8,468 nucleotides of DNA from Eggerthellaceae bacterium UBA5906 (GTDB lineage: Bacteria > Actinomycetota > Coriobacteriia > Coriobacteriales > Eggerthellaceae), in NCBI GenBank assembly GCA_002431805.1, contig DJEE01000022.1, forward strand, positions 26,373-34,840, read 5' to 3'. The notes below the pieces were generated by a model. The model searched no databases. It was not told the DNA's origin and was given only the letters and a program-made list of their open reading frames with translations. Made by a program: the position numbers and the translations under genes. This document shows, piece by piece, positions 6,282 through 8,468 of this stretch (its first letter is position 1; the number at the start of each line of letters is the position of its first letter).

Positions 6282-7418
6282 ATGAAAAAGATAATGTATT
6301 CAGTGCTCGCCCTTGCAGTGGCAGCATTCACATTCACAAGCTGCGAGGACGTACCGGCTCCTTACGGCGACCCCAACAACGGCGGCAACGGCGAGCAGCC
6401 CGGCACCGAACTGAAGACCATCTACTCGGAGACTTTCGACAACGGCTCCACACAGTTTACATTCAAGGACGTAAGCCTCTCCGACGGACTCACATACGTA
6501 TGGAAGGTAGGCTCCTACAATGACAACGGCTATCTCAACGCATCGGCTTTCGCCAACAGCGCCAGCCACGCATCGGAATCATGGGCCGTTTCACCAGCCA
6601 TCAACCTCAGCGACAGCAAGACCGCCACTCTGTCCTTCACCCACGCCATCAACAAGCTCAACGACACCAGCACCATGAAAGACATGATGACGGCATGGGC
6701 TTCCACCGACTACGCAGGCGACGTGAACACAGCCACATGGCAGAAGCTCGAAATTCCTACTTATCCTGCAGGAACGAGCTGGTCGTTCTCCGCTTCAGGC
6801 GACATCAGCCTCAACGATTACTGCGGAAAGAACGTAACTATCGCCTTCCGCTACACCAGCACCGACAGCAACTCTGGCGGTTGGGAGATTGACAACTTCG
6901 AGGTGAAGGGCGACGGCACTCCTATGGCGACTCCTTCCGACCCCAGCACTCCCGACACTCCCGACACTCCAGGAGCAAGCGGCAACGTGCAGATTGACGG
7001 CACCGACCTCACTCTTGTCAACCCGGCTGTAGAGGCAGGCACGGAGACAATCACCTTCAAGCCGTCTGACTTCTTCACGACAAGCGCTACAGATGTAACG
7101 ACCATCACTCTCTCCGACGGCACAAAGGTTGTGTTCGACAAGAACGGTGAGACCAACGGACCGAAGTTCTACTGTGGCGACGACTACGCCAACATCCGCG
7201 TCTACAAGAACAACAAGATTACTTTCGAGGGCAAGAAGGCCATCGCAAAGGTTGTATTCAACTGCGACGTGTACAACAATGCCAATCAGGTCGGCAACGA
7301 GACAGCCACTGTCTCCGCAAGCGGCAACAACCTCGTCTACACCAACGTGTTCACAGACTCAACGGGAGGCGGCATACAGCTTCGCTTCAACACCGTAACC
7401 ATTACTTACGCTAAGTAA
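6282..7418 (+). CDS. Choice-of-anchor-J domain lipoprotein with unassigned C-terminal domain
   Basis: This 378-residue lipoprotein is the third gene of the receptor operon, 58 AT-rich bases after the DUF5689 gene. Lipobox FTSC gives Cys21, followed by EDVPAP, again with acidic residues suited to surface display. After a Gly/Asn-rich linker (29-42), a choice-of-anchor-J / DUF5017-like jelly-roll spans about 45-210: IYSETFDNG (47-55), then ESWAVSPAINLS, a central LSFTHAINKLN, the DYAGDVNTATWQKLEIP segment, and a final GGWEIDNFEVKG. A Pro/Thr/Asp linker (about 214-230) leads to a beta-rich domain (about 235-378) with ITLSDGTKVVFDKNG, GPKFYCGDDYANIRVYKNN and a hydrophobic TVTITYAK end. I recall similar sequence blocks in other Bacteroidota surface proteins but cannot name a family. 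Both domains look like ligand-binding or adhesion modules; no enzyme motif is seen. Confidence 0.82.
   Translation: MKKIMYSVLALAVAAFTFTSCEDVPAPYGDPNNGGNGEQPGTELKTIYSETFDNGSTQFTFKDVSLSDGLTYVWKVGSYNDNGYLNASAFANSASHASESWAVSPAINLSDSKTATLSFTHAINKLNDTSTMKDMMTAWASTDYAGDVNTATWQKLEIPTYPAGTSWSFSASGDISLNDYCGKNVTIAFRYTSTDSNSGGWEIDNFEVKGDGTPMATPSDPSTPDTPDTPGASGNVQIDGTDLTLVNPAVEAGTETITFKPSDFFTTSATDVTTITLSDGTKVVFDKNGETNGPKFYCGDDYANIRVYKNNKITFEGKKAIAKVVFNCDVYNNANQVGNETATVSASGNNLVYTNVFTDSTGGGIQLRFNTVTITYAK
6948..6970 (+). repeat. Short in-frame tandem repeat in the interdomain linker
   Basis: ACTCCCGAC occurs at 6948-6956 and 6957-6965, followed by a partial copy (ACTCC, 6966-6970). It encodes the TPDTPDTP part of the linker between the jelly-roll and the C-terminal domain. 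The 9-base unit preserves frame, so copy-number slippage would only change linker length. Confidence 0.8.
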
Positions 7419-7437
7419 ACTTATTATTCTATACTAA

Positions 7438-7478
7438 ATGGCCTGCCTTTATCACAACACACGATAAAGGCGGGTCAT
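7438..7478 (+). terminator. Hairpin between the lipoprotein operon and fumarase, probable terminator
   Basis: ATGGCCTGCCTTTATC (7438-7453) pairs with GATAAAGGCGGGTCAT (7463-7478) around a 9-base loop, giving a 16-bp stem with two G-U pairs. It starts 19 bases after the stop at 7418. The following bases (ACTCTATT) are only moderately T-rich and then turn to a run of A, so it is not a textbook intrinsic terminator. It may end the receptor operon, limit read-through into fumarase, or protect a 3' end. No TAnnTTTG promoter was found between it and the fumarase gene. Confidence 0.55.
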
Positions 7479-7503
7479 ACTCTATTAAAAAAAACATAAC
7501 ATT

Positions 7504-8468
7504 ATGGCATCTACACCAGATTTCAAGTATGCTCCTATGTTCCAGTTGGGCAAGGACACTACTGAATACCGCCTGCTCACCAAGGAAGGTGTGAGCACCG
7601 GTGAGTTTGAAGGAAAGACAATCCTCAAGGTTTCCAAGGAGGCTCTGACATTGCTCGCCCAGCAGGCTTTCCACGACGTAGAGTTCATGCTCCGCCGTGA
7701 GCACAACCTTCAGGTGGCAAAGATTCTCTCCGACCCTGAGGCGTCAGCGAACGACAAGTACGTTGCCCTGCAGTTCCTCCGCAACGCCGAGACTGCCTGC
7801 AAGGGCATCCTGCCTTTCTGCCAGGACACCGGCACTGCCATCATCCACGGCGAGAAGGGTCAGCGCGTATGGACTGACTTCGAGGATGAGGAAGCTCTCT
7901 CGCTCGGCGTCTACAACACCTACACCCAGGACAACCTGCGCTACTCGCAGAACGCTCCTCTCAACATGTACGACGAGGTGAACACACGCTGCAACCTCCC
8001 CGCACAGATTGACATCGAGGCTGTTGAGGGCGACGAGTATCGCTTCGTGATGGTTGCCAAGGGCGGCGGCTCTGCCAACAAAACCTATTTCTACCCGATG
8101 ACCAAGGCCACTATCCAGAACGAGGGCACTCTGCTGCCGTTCCTCGTGGAGAAGATGAAGAGCCTCGGCACAGCGGCTTGCCCTCCTTACCACATCGCAT
8201 TCGTCATCGGCGGCACATCGGCTGAGAAGAACCTCCTCACCGTGAAGCTCGCCTCAATCAAGTACTACGACTCTCTGCCTACAACAGGCGACGAGACAGG
8301 CCGCGCCTTCCGCGACATCGACCTTGAGGAGAAGCTCCTCAAGGAGGCCCACAAGATTGGACTCGGCGCACAGTTCGGCGGCAAGTACCTGGCTCACGAC
8401 ATCCGCGTCATCCGTCTGCCGCGCCACGGCGCAAGCTGCCCGATTGGTATGGGCGTAAGCTGCTCTGC
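7504..8468 (+). CDS. fumA: Fumarate hydratase, class I (iron-sulfur), 5' portion
   Basis: This cytoplasmic [4Fe-4S] enzyme (EC 4.2.1.2) interconverts fumarate and malate. In fermenting Bacteroidota it works in the reductive branch from oxaloacetate to succinate. The window holds the first 321 codons and the frame runs off the right edge; the single-chain class I family is about 550 residues, so roughly 60 percent is present. The sequence is close to E. coli FumA/FumB from the start: [66 protein letters not shown] and [18 protein letters not shown]. Cys106, Cys226 and Cys320 align with the three cluster ligands of E. coli FumA (105, 224, 318). The ATG at 7504 follows an A-rich leader without Shine-Dalgarno and gives an N-terminus matching the family. 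It lies beyond the hairpin at 7438-7478 and is probably not functionally linked to the receptor operon. Confidence 0.97.
   Translation, partial: MASTPDFKYAPMFQLGKDTTEYRLLTKEGVSTGEFEGKTILKVSKEALTLLAQQAFHDVEFMLRREHNLQVAKILSDPEASANDKYVALQFLRNAETACKGILPFCQDTGTAIIHGEKGQRVWTDFEDEEALSLGVYNTYTQDNLRYSQNAPLNMYDEVNTRCNLPAQIDIEAVEGDEYRFVMVAKGGGSANKTYFYPMTKATIQNEGTLLPFLVEKMKSLGTAACPPYHIAFVIGGTSAEKNLLTVKLASIKYYDSLPTTGDETGRAFRDIDLEEKLLKEAHKIGLGAQFGGKYLAHDIRVIRLPRHGASCPIGMGVSCS

Noticed and set aside
5315..7418. A SusD-like partner for the receptor
   Set aside because: Neither lipoprotein has the TPR-rich alpha-helical character of SusD. Both are beta-rich, with DUF5689 and choice-of-anchor-J patterns.
1..8468. 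CRISPR arrays, tRNA or rRNA genes, insertion sequences, prophage or att sites
   Set aside because: No regularly spaced repeats, RNA gene cores, transposase or integrase motifs or terminal inverted repeats were found on either strand.

Overview
The window looks like a chromosomal segment of a Bacteroidota bacterium, most likely Prevotella or a close relative. Three things point there. Genes are mostly preceded by A/T-rich leaders without strong Shine-Dalgarno sites. The divergent intergenic region carries -7 elements of the Bacteroidetes type (TAnnTTTG). The content is also typical: a TonB-dependent receptor-like barrel followed by two lipoproteins whose lipobox cysteine is followed by acidic residues, and a class I fumarase of the kind used by succinate-forming anaerobes. 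This assignment is inference; no rRNA or other marker gene is present.

Layout. On the minus strand, read right to left from about 2410, lies a tight three-gene operon: an exported endonuclease/exonuclease/phosphatase (EEP) family enzyme (1293-2339), a small uracil-DNA glycosylase superfamily protein (724-1296, overlapping the previous gene by ATGA), and uridine kinase udk (58-711, 12 bases further on). A 345-base divergent control region (2340-2684) separates it from a plus-strand operon: a TonB-dependent receptor-like outer-membrane barrel (2685-5297), a DUF5689-type OB-fold lipoprotein (5315-6223), and a choice-of-anchor-J lipoprotein with an unassigned C-terminal domain (6282-7418). A strong hairpin (7438-7478) then precedes a class I fumarate hydratase (from 7504), which runs off the right edge.

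How the parts may work together. The receptor and two lipoproteins resemble a Sus-type outer-membrane uptake unit in plan, but neither lipoprotein is SusD-like. DUF5689/OB-fold proteins and EEP enzymes are both associated with extracellular nucleic-acid handling. Here an exported EEP enzyme is encoded divergently from the receptor operon and co-operonic with a uridine salvage kinase. The most interesting hypothesis is an envelope system that captures and degrades nucleic acid or another phosphoester and feeds nucleoside salvage. Substrate and co-regulation are unproven. Fumarase is probably an unrelated metabolic neighbour.

Small-scale features worth attention: a tandem duplication exactly at the UDG/udk junction that carries the udk start codon, a 17-codon ORF in the receptor leader, a 16-bp hairpin before fumarase, and a Cys in place of the usual base-contacting His in uridine kinase. 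No tRNA, rRNA, CRISPR array, insertion sequence or prophage gene was seen.
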